Assembly (NCBI GenBank): GCA_943331105.2
Contig: CALQKH020000006.1
Location: 1-64,000, forward strand
Length of the DNA stretch: 64,000 bases
Direction of reading: 5' to 3'
From: Akkermansia muciniphila
GTDB taxonomy: Bacteria > Pseudomonadota > Gammaproteobacteria > Burkholderiales > Burkholderiaceae_C
Positions 26,286-34,383 of this stretch are shown piece after piece. A program made the translations under genes and the position numbers. How positions within the stretch are numbered: the first letter of the stretch is position 1; every line of letters begins with the position of its first letter. The notes beneath the pieces were generated by a model, which saw only the letters and a program-made list of their open reading frames with translations, ran no database searches and was not told where the DNA came from.

Positions 26286-27350
26286 TCAGCGCGGACGTTG
26301 GGGTGTGGATTGCAAAAGTTCGCCCACCTCTTTTTGCCAAAAGCGTGCGTTGCCTGTGGTGCCGTGGCCCAAGGTGTCCGGACTGCCCGGGATGATCAGG
26401 GCTTTGGCTTTGGCGATCCGTGGCAAGGCCTTTTCCAAAATACCCAACTCGGGCGGGTTACGCTCGTCGTCGGCGGAGTTGATCACCAACACCGTGGCCT
26501 TGATGCGCTCCAAGTTGGCAGAGGGGTCGTAGTCTTTGGACGATTCCCATTGAAACAGGTGGTCGTTTGCATCTCCTGGCATGCGGGCTGTCAGGCGTTG
26601 CTTGAGCAAAGCATCGCCTCTGTCGCTGGACGGTGCTATTTTTTGCAGGCCTTGGTTGCCGCCGTTGGTGGCCGTGGCGAAAAATACCGATGCCAACTGC
26701 CAACTCGGCGGTGGCTCTTTGTAATTGCCACCCATCCAAAGCGGGTCTTTGCGAATCGACTCGGTCATCAATCGGCGCAGCATCCAATTGCGCCCGGACA
26801 TGGCTGAGGGCAAAGAAGCCATGGGCACAGCGATATCCATCATGTCGGGGAATTTCACGGCCCACATCCAAGTTTGCATGCCGCCCATGGAGTTGCCCAG
26901 CACCAAACGCAAATGGCGAATGCCCAAATGCTCGGTCACCAAGCGGTGCTGAGCATTGACCATGTCGTCGTAGTTGTAAGCGGGGAATTTCGCACGCAAA
27001 CCGTCCGATGGTTTGCTGGATTTGCCCGTGCCAATGGCATCGGGCAGGATGACAAAATATCGCTTGGCATCCATGATCTGACCCGGCCCAAACAGCGCGC
27101 CACCAAAGTTGGCGCCCAGCATCCCTTCGCCAGAACCTGTGGTGCCGTGCAGGATCAGCACCGCTTCGTTTTTGGGGTCACCCAGTGTGGTGTAGTTCAG
27201 GCGCAATTCAGGCAGCACCTCACCCGTATGGAATTTGAAATCCTTGACGATCCAGCTGCCGCTCTTGGGAGTTTCTTGCGCATGCGCGTTCAAGCCGACA
27301 CCCACAAGCAAAGTGAAAAAGCAACACCAAAGTTTTTGGGCCATGTTCAT
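26286..27350 (-). CDS. Secreted alpha/beta hydrolase, homoserine O-acetyltransferase-like fold
   Basis: The 354-residue protein starts with a Sec signal peptide (hydrophobic residues 6-22, ending at NAHAQ). It carries an alpha/beta-hydrolase core: ILHGTTGSGEGML near residue 67, the nucleophile elbow LGNSMGGMQTWMW near residue 145, and the catalytic His region SPDTLGHGTTG near residue 330. The layout resembles MetX-type acyltransferases, but the signal peptide places it in the periplasm, which argues against a methionine role. AGGAG lies 6 nt before the ATG at 27350. It is convergent with the lig operon. Substrate unknown, possibly an ester. Confidence 0.85.
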   Translation of the reverse strand: MNMAQKLWCCFFTLLVGVGLNAHAQETPKSGSWIVKDFKFHTGEVLPELRLNYTTLGDPKNEAVLILHGTTGSGEGMLGANFGGALFGPGQIMDAKRYFVILPDAIGTGKSSKPSDGLRAKFPAYNYDDMVNAQHRLVTEHLGIRHLRLVLGNSMGGMQTWMWAVKFPDMMDIAVPMASLPSAMSGRNWMLRRLMTESIRKDPLWMGGNYKEPPPSWQLASVFFATATNGGNQGLQKIAPSSDRGDALLKQRLTARMPGDANDHLFQWESSKDYDPSANLERIKATVLVINSADDERNPPELGILEKALPRIAKAKALIIPGSPDTLGHGTTGNARFWQKEVGELLQSTPQRPR

Positions 27351-27502
27351 GGTGGTCTCCTGTCTGGGAATACACCATCAATCTAGGTCATGTTGTCTAC
27401 AGGCTCTGACGCATTGGTGTCAGGCGGTTCAGCTTGATCAGGCGGGCTGTCGTGGCCGCTAAGATCTGGGTAATCTCATGGAGCCGCTGGCTGGAACACC
27501 TT

Positions 27503-28345
27503 ATGACTCATCCAATCTCTGACCGTTATGCCGTGATCGGCAACCCCATTGCACAAAGCAAATCGCCCTTGATTCACAGCGCTTTTGCGCAGGTCACAGG
27601 GCAAGACATTGACTACGGCAAGTTGCTTGCCCCCCTCGGCGAATTTGCGTCCACGGTGGACGCGTTTCGCGCCTCGGGCGGGCGCGGCATGAACGTGACC
27701 GCACCCTTCAAGCTCGATGCTTTCGCTTACGCCACGGATCTCGCACCCAGCGCGCAGATGGCCGGTGCTGTGAACGCGATGAAGTTTGAGGGCAACAAGG
27801 TCTTTGCTGAAAACTTTGACGGCGTGGGTTTGGTGCGTGATTTGGTGCACAACCTGCAGTGCCCGCTGCAAGGGCGGCGTGTGTTGATTTTGGGGGCAGG
27901 TGGTGCCACGCGCGGGGCTTTGTTGCCGCTGTTGGCAGAGCAGCCTGCGGAGTTGGTGATCGTCAACCGCACCGTGGCCAAGGCGCAAGAATTGGCGACC
28001 TTGGCACACCAGCACCAAAGCGGCCAGGTGCCAGTCCAGGGTATGGGCTATGAGGCGGTGCAGGGTGTGTTTGACGTGGTGCTCAACGCCAGCTCTTCCA
28101 GTCTATCGGCCGAGTTGCCACCCTTGCCAGCGAGCGTGTTTGGCGCCGGTTGCATGGCCTATGACCTGACCTATGGCAAAGGTCTGACGCCTTTCCTGAA
28201 GTTGGCTCAGCAAGCGGGTGTGACGCGTCTGGCCGATGGCGTAGGCATGTTGGCCGAACAAGCGGCCGAGGCTTTTGCTTGGTGGCGCGGTGTCCGGCCC
28301 AACACGGCTGCAGTCATCCAAAAGCTGACGGTGCCTTTGGTGTGA
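27503..28345 (+). CDS. aroE: Shikimate dehydrogenase
   Basis: AroE interconverts shikimate and 3-dehydroshikimate with NADP(H). The 280-residue enzyme begins YAVIGNPIAQSKSPLIHSAFA, the substrate-binding SxS motif, and shows GGRGMNVTAPFKLDAF (catalytic Lys), VLILGAGGATRGAL (Rossmann loop) and the C-terminal GVGMLAEQAAEAF. The ATG at 27503 is used; an earlier one at 27434 adds non-family residues. Its place beside the protocatechuate operon would also suit a catabolic use, because 3-dehydroshikimate can be dehydrated to protocatechuate. The biosynthetic role is the default. Confidence 0.93.
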   Translation: MTHPISDRYAVIGNPIAQSKSPLIHSAFAQVTGQDIDYGKLLAPLGEFASTVDAFRASGGRGMNVTAPFKLDAFAYATDLAPSAQMAGAVNAMKFEGNKVFAENFDGVGLVRDLVHNLQCPLQGRRVLILGAGGATRGALLPLLAEQPAELVIVNRTVAKAQELATLAHQHQSGQVPVQGMGYEAVQGVFDVVLNASSSSLSAELPPLPASVFGAGCMAYDLTYGKGLTPFLKLAQQAGVTRLADGVGMLAEQAAEAFAWWRGVRPNTAAVIQKLTVPLV

Positions 28346-28411
28346 GTTGAGCCAGCAGAGGTTGGGCTTGAATGGGGTATCGTGTTTGTTTTGAATCCAA
28401 TGAAAGAACGC

Positions 28412-28804
28412 ATGAAAACGCTTTACCACTTGCTGATGGTTTTTGCGGCTGCTGGCGCAATGCCCGCTTGGGCCTCGGGCGAGGGCACTTACAAAGCCGT
28501 TTGTGCCAGTTGCCACGGGCAGGCTTTCCCCAAGGCCCCGCAATTGGGCAACAAAGCCCAATGGGCCCCCTTGATCCGTGAAGGCCAAGTCACCCTCACG
28601 GCACATGGCTATGTCGGCGTCCGAGGCATGCCCGCCAAAGGCGGCAAGCCTGATTTGTCGGTGGAGGCCTTTGCCGAGGCTTTGAACCACATGGTCAACC
28701 AGTCTGGCGGCAGCTGGAAAACTCCGGACGCCAAGACCTTGCAAGCCATTCAGACCGAGATCGCCAAGCGCCAAAAATCACAAGCTTCCAAAGCAGGCGG
28801 GTAA
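28412..28804 (+). CDS. Small c-type cytochrome
   Basis: The 130-residue periplasmic protein has a signal peptide (MKTLYHLLMVFAAAGAMPAWA) followed by a single heme-attachment motif CASCH at about residue 35. A downstream Met in GMPAKGG is a possible axial ligand. This is a class I monoheme cytochrome c with about 105 mature residues. It starts 66 nt after aroE. An alternative ATG lies 12 nt upstream. Its redox partner cannot be inferred from the neighbours. Confidence 0.88.
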   Translation: MKTLYHLLMVFAAAGAMPAWASGEGTYKAVCASCHGQAFPKAPQLGNKAQWAPLIREGQVTLTAHGYVGVRGMPAKGGKPDLSVEAFAEALNHMVNQSGGSWKTPDAKTLQAIQTEIAKRQKSQASKAGG

Positions 28805-28977
28805 AGCGCCGCCAGGGCATTTGCTCCTCAAGGGCTTGATTGCGGGTTCTACTGGTTCACCGCCCAAACCCATGGGTCTACACCCTCTGATCGACCCCAA
28901 ACACATCTTTGGTGGGATGGCCCAAGGGCCTGAAACGCAAGACGATGCAGGACATTGTTTTGAATCAGGAGCGCACC

Positions 28978-30204
28978 ATGGGCATACGGCGCAAGTTTCG
29001 ACCCCTCCAACCCTGGGCATGGTCAGGCCTGGCGCTGGCCATCGCTGGTTTGGTGGCCTGCGGGGGCAGCAGCGACGGCACGCCCACCGGCACACTCAAT
29101 CTGGCCATGACCGATGCACCGGCCTGCGGCTATGACCATGTGTACGTCACGGTGAACACAATCCGGGTGCACCAAAGCGCGGCGGCCGATGGCACCGAAT
29201 TGCTGGGCTGGCGCGAGCTGAGCATCCCCACCCAGCGCATCGATTTGCTGTCGCTCACCAACGGCGTGTTGCAAGAGCTGGGCAGCATGCCCTTGCCTGC
29301 GGGCAATTACCAGCAGCTGCGCCTGGTGCTGGCCGACAACCCGGCCAACCCCTCCACGGCCAACCCCTTGGCCAACGCGCTGGTGCTCTCGGGCAGCAAC
29401 ACCGAAATTCCCTTGACCACGCCCAGCGCACAGCAAAGCGGCTTCAAGCTGCAAGCGCGTTTTGATGTGCAGAGCGGGCAGGTGGCCGACATGGTGTTGG
29501 ACTTTGACGCCTGCCGCTCCATCGTCAAGGCCGGGGCTTCCGGGCGCTACAACCTCAAACCGGTGGTAGCGGTCATCCCGCGGCTGACCACGGCCATCGA
29601 GGGTTTTGTGGACCCTGCTGTGGCGTCCGGCGTGGTGGTGTCCACACGCGATCCGGACAACAACGTGCGTGCCACCGTGCCCAACCCCGTCACCGGCAAA
29701 TTCACCTTGGCTTATTTGCCCGAGAACACCAGCTACACCGTGGTGGTGGCAGGTCAAAACCTGACCACGGCCGCCATCACCAACGTGCCGGTGTCTTTGG
29801 CCATGGGCGTGACCAGGCTCAACACGGCTCAAACCCCGATCGTGCCCAGCGCCTCGGTCATGGCCACGGTCGCGGGTGTGGTCAGCAATGGCAGCAGTGC
29901 GCTGCTCACCGATGCGCGGGTGTCGGCCAGCCAGACGCTCAGCACGGGCCAGTCTGTGCAGGTGGCATCCACGGGCGTGGACTCTGTCACGGCCGAGTAC
30001 ACGCTGGCCTTGCCCTTGGCTGCTGCCGTCAAGGCGCCTTATGTGTCGGGATCGCCCTTGGTGTTCACCACCGACAGCATGGTGACTGGACGCTACAACA
30101 TCAATGGAACGGCCACGGGCTACACCACGCAAAGCACCAACCCTGTGCTGGACTTAGGGGTGGCAGGCAGCACCACCGTCAAGGACTTGGTGTTGGTGCC
30201 GTAA
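28978..30204 (+). CDS. DUF4382-containing lipoprotein
   Basis: The 408-residue product has a lipoprotein signal with lipobox LVAC followed by Gly-rich residues. Next comes a DUF4382 domain (about residues 35-190: GTLNLAMTDAPACGYDHVYVTV, RIDLLSLTNGVLQELG, PLPAGNYQQLRLVL), then a beta-rich C-terminal half with carboxypeptidase-regulatory-like segments (TSYTVVVAGQNLTTAA). AGGAG precedes the ATG at 28978. DUF4382 proteins are predicted surface or periplasmic lipoproteins of unknown function. It is a single-gene unit facing the convergent dehydrogenase gene. Confidence 0.82.
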   Translation: MGIRRKFRPLQPWAWSGLALAIAGLVACGGSSDGTPTGTLNLAMTDAPACGYDHVYVTVNTIRVHQSAAADGTELLGWRELSIPTQRIDLLSLTNGVLQELGSMPLPAGNYQQLRLVLADNPANPSTANPLANALVLSGSNTEIPLTTPSAQQSGFKLQARFDVQSGQVADMVLDFDACRSIVKAGASGRYNLKPVVAVIPRLTTAIEGFVDPAVASGVVVSTRDPDNNVRATVPNPVTGKFTLAYLPENTSYTVVVAGQNLTTAAITNVPVSLAMGVTRLNTAQTPIVPSASVMATVAGVVSNGSSALLTDARVSASQTLSTGQSVQVASTGVDSVTAEYTLALPLAAAVKAPYVSGSPLVFTTDSMVTGRYNINGTATGYTTQSTNPVLDLGVAGSTTVKDLVLVP

Positions 30205-30222
30205 AGACAGGCCGGTCCATGT

Positions 30223-30253
30223 GGTCGGTCAGCCTGAGATGGTTGACCCGACC
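30223..30253. terminator. Possible bidirectional terminator hairpin
   Basis: GGTCGGTCAGCC (30223-30234) can pair with GGTTGACCCGACC (30241-30253) with one bulge and a 6-nt loop, between two convergent genes. There is no T-run, so this is a weak call. Confidence 0.35.
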
Positions 30254-30258
30254 GTGCC

Positions 30259-31140
30259 TCAGTGGTTTTGCCGCTTGGCCAGCAGCGTGACCAACTCCGG
30301 CACAAGGGCTTGCGGATCGCCTTCATGGCAAGCCGTTTGCAGCGTGTTTTTGATGGCTTCGGCCACCGAGCGCTCGGCTTGCGTGTCGCTGGCCATCTGG
30401 TGGTAGTAACTCAGGTCTTTGAGGGCATTGATCAGACTGAACCGAAGGCCCGAGGTGTCGCCCGCCGTCAGCATGGGTTTCAGGCGATCCAGCGCCGCGC
30501 CCCATCCGCCGCCTTTGGACAGCACTTCCACAAAGGTGTGCGCGTCCACGCCCGCACGCTCTGCGCATGCAGCGGCCTCTGCCAGCAGGGTCACGGTGCC
30601 CAGCGACACATAGTTGTGCAAGAGCTTCATGCGGTGGCCCGAGCCAATCGGGCCGGTGTGCACAATGTTTTCGGCGAAGCAGGCCAGGATGGGGCGACAG
30701 CGTTCAAACAAAGCCGCGTCGCCACCCACCAGCAGGTTCAGACGACCTTCGGCGGCTTCTTTGGGGGTACGCGTCATGGGCGAATCGAGAAACTGACCGC
30801 CTTGGGCGATCACCAGGGCCGCGACTTTTTCAGTCGATGCGGGCACGGCGGTGGAGCAGTCGATGACGATGGTGCCGGCCCGCATGCCCTTCAAGACACC
30901 GTCTTCGCCCAGCAGCACCGCCTCGACCTGGGGCGTGCCGGTCACGCACAAGATGATCACATCCGATTGCGCCGCCAAGGCCTGGGGGGTGGTGCAGGTG
31001 CGCGCCCCTGCAGCCAGCAGGGCGTCCAGCGGCTGGTTGCCGGGGTGCTCCAGCACCGTCAGGCTTTGCCCGTGCTTGAGCAAGTTGCTGGCAATGCCGT
31101 GGCCCATCATGCCAATGCCGATCATGCCGATGGTGGTCAT
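30259..31140 (-). CDS. NAD(P)-dependent beta-hydroxyacid dehydrogenase family protein
   Basis: The 293-residue protein belongs to the 3-hydroxyisobutyrate/tartronate-semialdehyde reductase family. It shows the Rossmann motif IGMIGIGMMGHGIASNL at the N-terminus, VIDCSTAVPAST, the substrate loop FLDSPMTRTPKEAAEGRLNLLVGG near residue 115, and the catalytic Lys region GSGHRMKLLHNYV near residue 168. Substrates in this family are small beta-hydroxy acids; which one is not visible. The gene appears monocistronic. Confidence 0.88.
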   Translation of the reverse strand: MTTIGMIGIGMMGHGIASNLLKHGQSLTVLEHPGNQPLDALLAAGARTCTTPQALAAQSDVIILCVTGTPQVEAVLLGEDGVLKGMRAGTIVIDCSTAVPASTEKVAALVIAQGGQFLDSPMTRTPKEAAEGRLNLLVGGDAALFERCRPILACFAENIVHTGPIGSGHRMKLLHNYVSLGTVTLLAEAAACAERAGVDAHTFVEVLSKGGGWGAALDRLKPMLTAGDTSGLRFSLINALKDLSYYHQMASDTQAERSVAEAIKNTLQTACHEGDPQALVPELVTLLAKRQNH

Positions 31141-31184
31141 GTTGTCTCCAGTTCAATCTGTACAAAGACTTTAGCCACTCAGAC

Positions 31185-31964
31185 TCACGCAGGGAGTCTC
31201 GGGGTTGACTGCTTGAGGCGTCGGAAAACTTGGTGATTGGCCCAAGCCGTTGCAGCGCAAATCAAGGCTGTCCATGCGGTGTGGCTGGGGTAATGGGCAC
31301 CCCGCAGGGTTTGTGCAGCCCCTAACAAGAGCCCCGTCAGCACAATGGCCACCAGCCAGACCCACCCTTTGCGCTGTTCTTGGGCTTGCTGAGAAGCCAG
31401 CCACGGCAAACTCATGGCCACAAAGGCCATGGCACTGGAGGCGTGCCCACCTGGAAAGCAATGGCCACCGCCTCCATCGCTGGTACCCCATGACCAGTGT
31501 GAGACATAGGTGGCTGCACCGCCAAAGCTTTGCAGTTCCCAAGGGCAGCTGGTCATGCTGACGCGTTTGAGTGCCGACACCAGCATCAAACTCAGGGTGA
31601 TGCCCATGACGATCTCCAACCTTTGCAGACGAGGAGCCTGGCGCCAAGGGCCCCAAGGTGAGACCGCCGTCCAGAGCAAGGCGAGATACAGCACCACAGC
31701 CAAGCGTTTGGCACCTTCATGCAAGACGTTGCTCAGCCACCAATGGTCGCGCAAAGCAAAGCCTTGTGCGTCACCCAGCCAAGCCATCACGCGCAGGTCT
31801 GCGCCAGAGGCATCCCAGCCCAATGTCAGCCCCAAACAGACGACCCAGATCCACAAGCCAAACGGCCTGGAGCGGTGGGGAGTCAGCGTTTCATGCCTTT
31901 GCGCATTGCGAAGGTATGGAAAGCTATCGAGGCCCTTGGGGGGCGATGGACTGGGGAGATGCAT
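31185..31964 (-). CDS. PAP2-family membrane phosphatase with altered third motif
   Basis: The 259-residue membrane protein has about five or six spans and PAP2 motifs: KRVSMTSCPW (motif 1), CFPGGHASSAMAF (motif 2) and LRGAHYPSHTAW (motif 3). In motif 3 the usual Arg and final Asp are replaced by Gln and His, though the catalytic His is kept. PAP2 enzymes dephosphorylate lipid phosphates, for example lipid A, undecaprenyl pyrophosphate or phosphatidate. It is divergent from a PmrA-like regulator and close to eptA and dgkA, suggesting envelope-lipid remodelling. Confidence 0.85.
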   Translation of the reverse strand: MHLPSPSPPKGLDSFPYLRNAQRHETLTPHRSRPFGLWIWVVCLGLTLGWDASGADLRVMAWLGDAQGFALRDHWWLSNVLHEGAKRLAVVLYLALLWTAVSPWGPWRQAPRLQRLEIVMGITLSLMLVSALKRVSMTSCPWELQSFGGAATYVSHWSWGTSDGGGGHCFPGGHASSAMAFVAMSLPWLASQQAQEQRKGWVWLVAIVLTGLLLGAAQTLRGAHYPSHTAWTALICAATAWANHQVFRRLKQSTPRLPA

Positions 31965-32015
31965 GGCGGATTGAACGGTCTAAAAAGAAGCTTGGCCCCA
32001 TTAAAAATCGATCGG

Positions 32016-32032
32016 ATTAAGCCTGCCTTAAG
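32016..32032 (+). promoter_or_regulatory. PmrA-box-like direct repeat
   Basis: ATTAAG (32016-32021), 5 nt, then CTTAAG (32027-32032) matches the PmrA-box pattern of two YTTAAG half-sites 5 nt apart, with one mismatch. It lies about 90 nt before the response-regulator start and in the divergent promoter of the PAP2 gene. A weaker half-site ATTAAA is at 32000-32005. Confidence 0.6.
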
Positions 32033-32120
32033 TGGGCCCTGTCAGCCTGTAGGCATGAACACAACTCCTGACACAATCACCACTCATCAACAACATGTGC
32101 ATTTCAAAGAAAGCCAAGCC

Positions 32121-32798
32121 ATGCGGGTTTTGATTGTGGAAGACGATGTGGGCATTGCCACCGGCTTGGCCGCCAGTTTGAAAGCCAATGGCTACGCGGT
32201 GGATGTGACCCCCACGCTGGCCTTGGCCACGGCGGCGGTGCGTGTGGAGCCTTTTGACCTGGTGCTGCTCGACTTGAACTTGCCAGACGGCGACGGTTTG
32301 GCTTGGCTGAGGCAAGAGCGCCGCGCTGGCAGTGCGACCCCCGTGTTGATCATGACCGCCCGAGATGCCTTGCCGGACCGGGTGGCCGGGCTGGATGAGG
32401 GCGCTGACGACTATGTGGTCAAGCCTTTTGAACCCGAGGAGCTTTTGGCCCGGATGCGTGTGGCCCTGCGCCGCAGCGAGGGCCGCGCGTCACCTTTGCT
32501 GCGCCATGGCGATTTGGTGTTGGACCCGGCCGCTCACAGCGTGCTGAAAAACGGTGAACCGGTCGAGCTGCGCGCCAAAGAATATGCCCTGTTGTTGGCG
32601 CTTCTGCGGGGCAGTGGGCAAGTGCTTTCGCGCCAAAGGCTGGAGCAAGCGCTCTATGGTTTTGACGAGGTGTTGGACAGCAACGCCTTGGAGGTGCACA
32701 TGCACCACCTGCGCCGCAAGTTGGGCGATGGCTTGGTCAAGACGGTGCGCGGTGTGGGCTATTTTGTGCCCAACGCGGATACGCAAGGGGCGGCTTGA
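32121..32798 (+). CDS. OmpR-family response regulator, PmrA/QseB-like
   Basis: This 225-residue two-component regulator has a receiver domain (residues 1-115) with acidic pocket VEDD, phospho-acceptor Asp in LVLLDLNLPDGDG, the Thr in IMTARD and the Lys in YVVKPFEPEELLAR. A C-terminal winged helix follows (about residues 125-220: ELRAKEYALLLALL, LEVHMHHLRRKLG, VRGVGYFV). The sequence style is that of PmrA/QseB regulators. The ATG at 32121 begins exactly at the receiver domain. The stop TGA overlaps the kinase ATG. A PmrA-like box lies upstream, suggesting autoregulation. Confidence 0.93.
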   Translation: MRVLIVEDDVGIATGLAASLKANGYAVDVTPTLALATAAVRVEPFDLVLLDLNLPDGDGLAWLRQERRAGSATPVLIMTARDALPDRVAGLDEGADDYVVKPFEPEELLARMRVALRRSEGRASPLLRHGDLVLDPAAHSVLKNGEPVELRAKEYALLLALLRGSGQVLSRQRLEQALYGFDEVLDSNALEVHMHHLRRKLGDGLVKTVRGVGYFVPNADTQGAA

Positions 32799-34327
32799 TG
32801 GGGCATGCGACGGGTCAGCCAGGCCACACCGGGACCGTGCAACCTCGATCCCTTTGGCGGTATTTGTGGGCTTGGGCTTTGGGGGCGGTGGTGGCTCTGT
32901 GGCTGTTGTTGGCGGGTTTGTCTTATTCCACCGGTCACCTCGAAGCGGAAGAAATCAGCGATGGTCTGCTGGTCTCCACAGCCCAGATGTTGTTGGCGCA
33001 ACCTTGGCCAGATTCGGCGCTTGAGCCAGATGGAAAGACATCGTTTTCTGCCCCAGAACCCAAGACAACAGCGCTGCCAGCTGCCCTGCATGGGCACTCC
33101 GACAAAGCTTATGTCCCAGACCTTCATGTCTTGATGTGGCAGGACGATCGTTTGGTGTGGGACTCGCATGGCATGCAAGCCCAATGGCCCACGATCCAGA
33201 CTTTGGGCCACCAAACCCTGCACCTGACTGTGCCAGGGCAGACACAGGAATGGCGTGTCTATGTGGCTGAATCAAAGGCAGGGAGCGTGCCCCCAAGTGC
33301 CAACGCCCAAGCCGACAGGCAAGTCGTACGTCGTGTGGCGGTGTTTTTAGACCCGGCGCGGCGCGAAGCACTGGCAGCAGACATCGCCGAACACATCTTG
33401 CTGCCAGCCTTGTTGTTTTTGCCCCTGGTGGCCTTGATCTTGGCCTCGGCCATGCGACGCGGCTTGCTGCCCTTGAAGCGTTTGTCCAGCAAAATTTCAG
33501 CCTTGGATGTCGATGCCGGTCAAACCCTGATGCCACAGCAGCCCTTTCAAGAGTTGGGCGTCACGGTGCAGGCCATCAACCACTTGGTGCAACGCTTGCA
33601 AGAGGAGATTGCGCGTGAGCGGCGTTTTGCAGCCGATGTGGCGCACGAACTGCGCACGCCTTTGACGGCTTTGGTGCTGCAGTCTCGCTTGGCCCGCGAT
33701 GCCGCTTTGCCTTCCGAGCAGGCTCAGGCACTTCAAGCGGTAGAGCAGGGCGCACTCCAAGCGGGGCGCATCTTGTCTCAGCTGTTGGATTTGGCTCGCG
33801 CTCAGAGCTTGGGTGAGGCACAGTCAGAGTCGGTCGATCTGTGCGCCTTGGCGCAAGGTGTAGTGGCCGAACACGTGGCCTTGGCCCATGCCTTGGGGCA
33901 AGACATCGCACTGGAGGCGCCTGCCCATCCTGTGACGGTCAGCGGTCAGTCCACTTTGTTGGCATTGGCCTTGCGCAATTTGGTGGACAACGCTTTGCGA
34001 CACAACCCTTCGGGAACCTATGTCGAAGTGCGCATTGCACGAGATGGGCAAGGATTGGTGCGCCTGTCGGTCAGCGACGATGGCAGCGATATGACCAGCG
34101 AGGTGATCAGCGAGGTGATCAGCGATGGGGCCGTGGTCGGGCCCCAAGACAGCGCCCCGATGACAGGCCATGCACCCCAAGCAGGTTTGGGGATTGGCCT
34201 GACCTTGGTCGAGCGCATTGCACAAAGCCAGGGTGCGCAGTTCATTCGCGACACGGGCACCGCGCCCTTTGGCAAACGATTCGCCTTGGTCTGGCCTGCT
34301 GTGACGCATCGAACAGACGGGACTTAA
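32798..34327 (+). CDS. Sensor histidine kinase, PmrB/QseC-like
   Basis: The 509-residue inner-membrane kinase has a membrane span near residues 20-45, a periplasmic domain (about 45-200), and a second span near residue 205-225. The dimerisation/His-box follows, FAADVAHELRTPLTALVLQSRL (near residue 285), with NLVDNALRHNP (N box) and GLGIGLTLVERIA (G2). The ATP lid contains an unusual stretch encoded by a 12-bp tandem duplication (SEVISEVIS). It is coupled to the regulator gene by a 1-nt stop/start overlap and is followed by eptA. Confidence 0.92.
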   Translation: MGHATGQPGHTGTVQPRSLWRYLWAWALGAVVALWLLLAGLSYSTGHLEAEEISDGLLVSTAQMLLAQPWPDSALEPDGKTSFSAPEPKTTALPAALHGHSDKAYVPDLHVLMWQDDRLVWDSHGMQAQWPTIQTLGHQTLHLTVPGQTQEWRVYVAESKAGSVPPSANAQADRQVVRRVAVFLDPARREALAADIAEHILLPALLFLPLVALILASAMRRGLLPLKRLSSKISALDVDAGQTLMPQQPFQELGVTVQAINHLVQRLQEEIARERRFAADVAHELRTPLTALVLQSRLARDAALPSEQAQALQAVEQGALQAGRILSQLLDLARAQSLGEAQSESVDLCALAQGVVAEHVALAHALGQDIALEAPAHPVTVSGQSTLLALALRNLVDNALRHNPSGTYVEVRIARDGQGLVRLSVSDDGSDMTSEVISEVISDGAVVGPQDSAPMTGHAPQAGLGIGLTLVERIAQSQGAQFIRDTGTAPFGKRFALVWPAVTHRTDGT

Positions 34328-34383
34328 TGTTGAGATAAGACTGGGCGCTCAACATGGTGGCTTGTGTTCGCTGTGTATTGCCC

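Noticed and set aside
26286..27350. Assignment as homoserine O-acetyltransferase MetX
   Set aside because: A clear export signal and context outside methionine genes argue against a cytoplasmic biosynthetic role.
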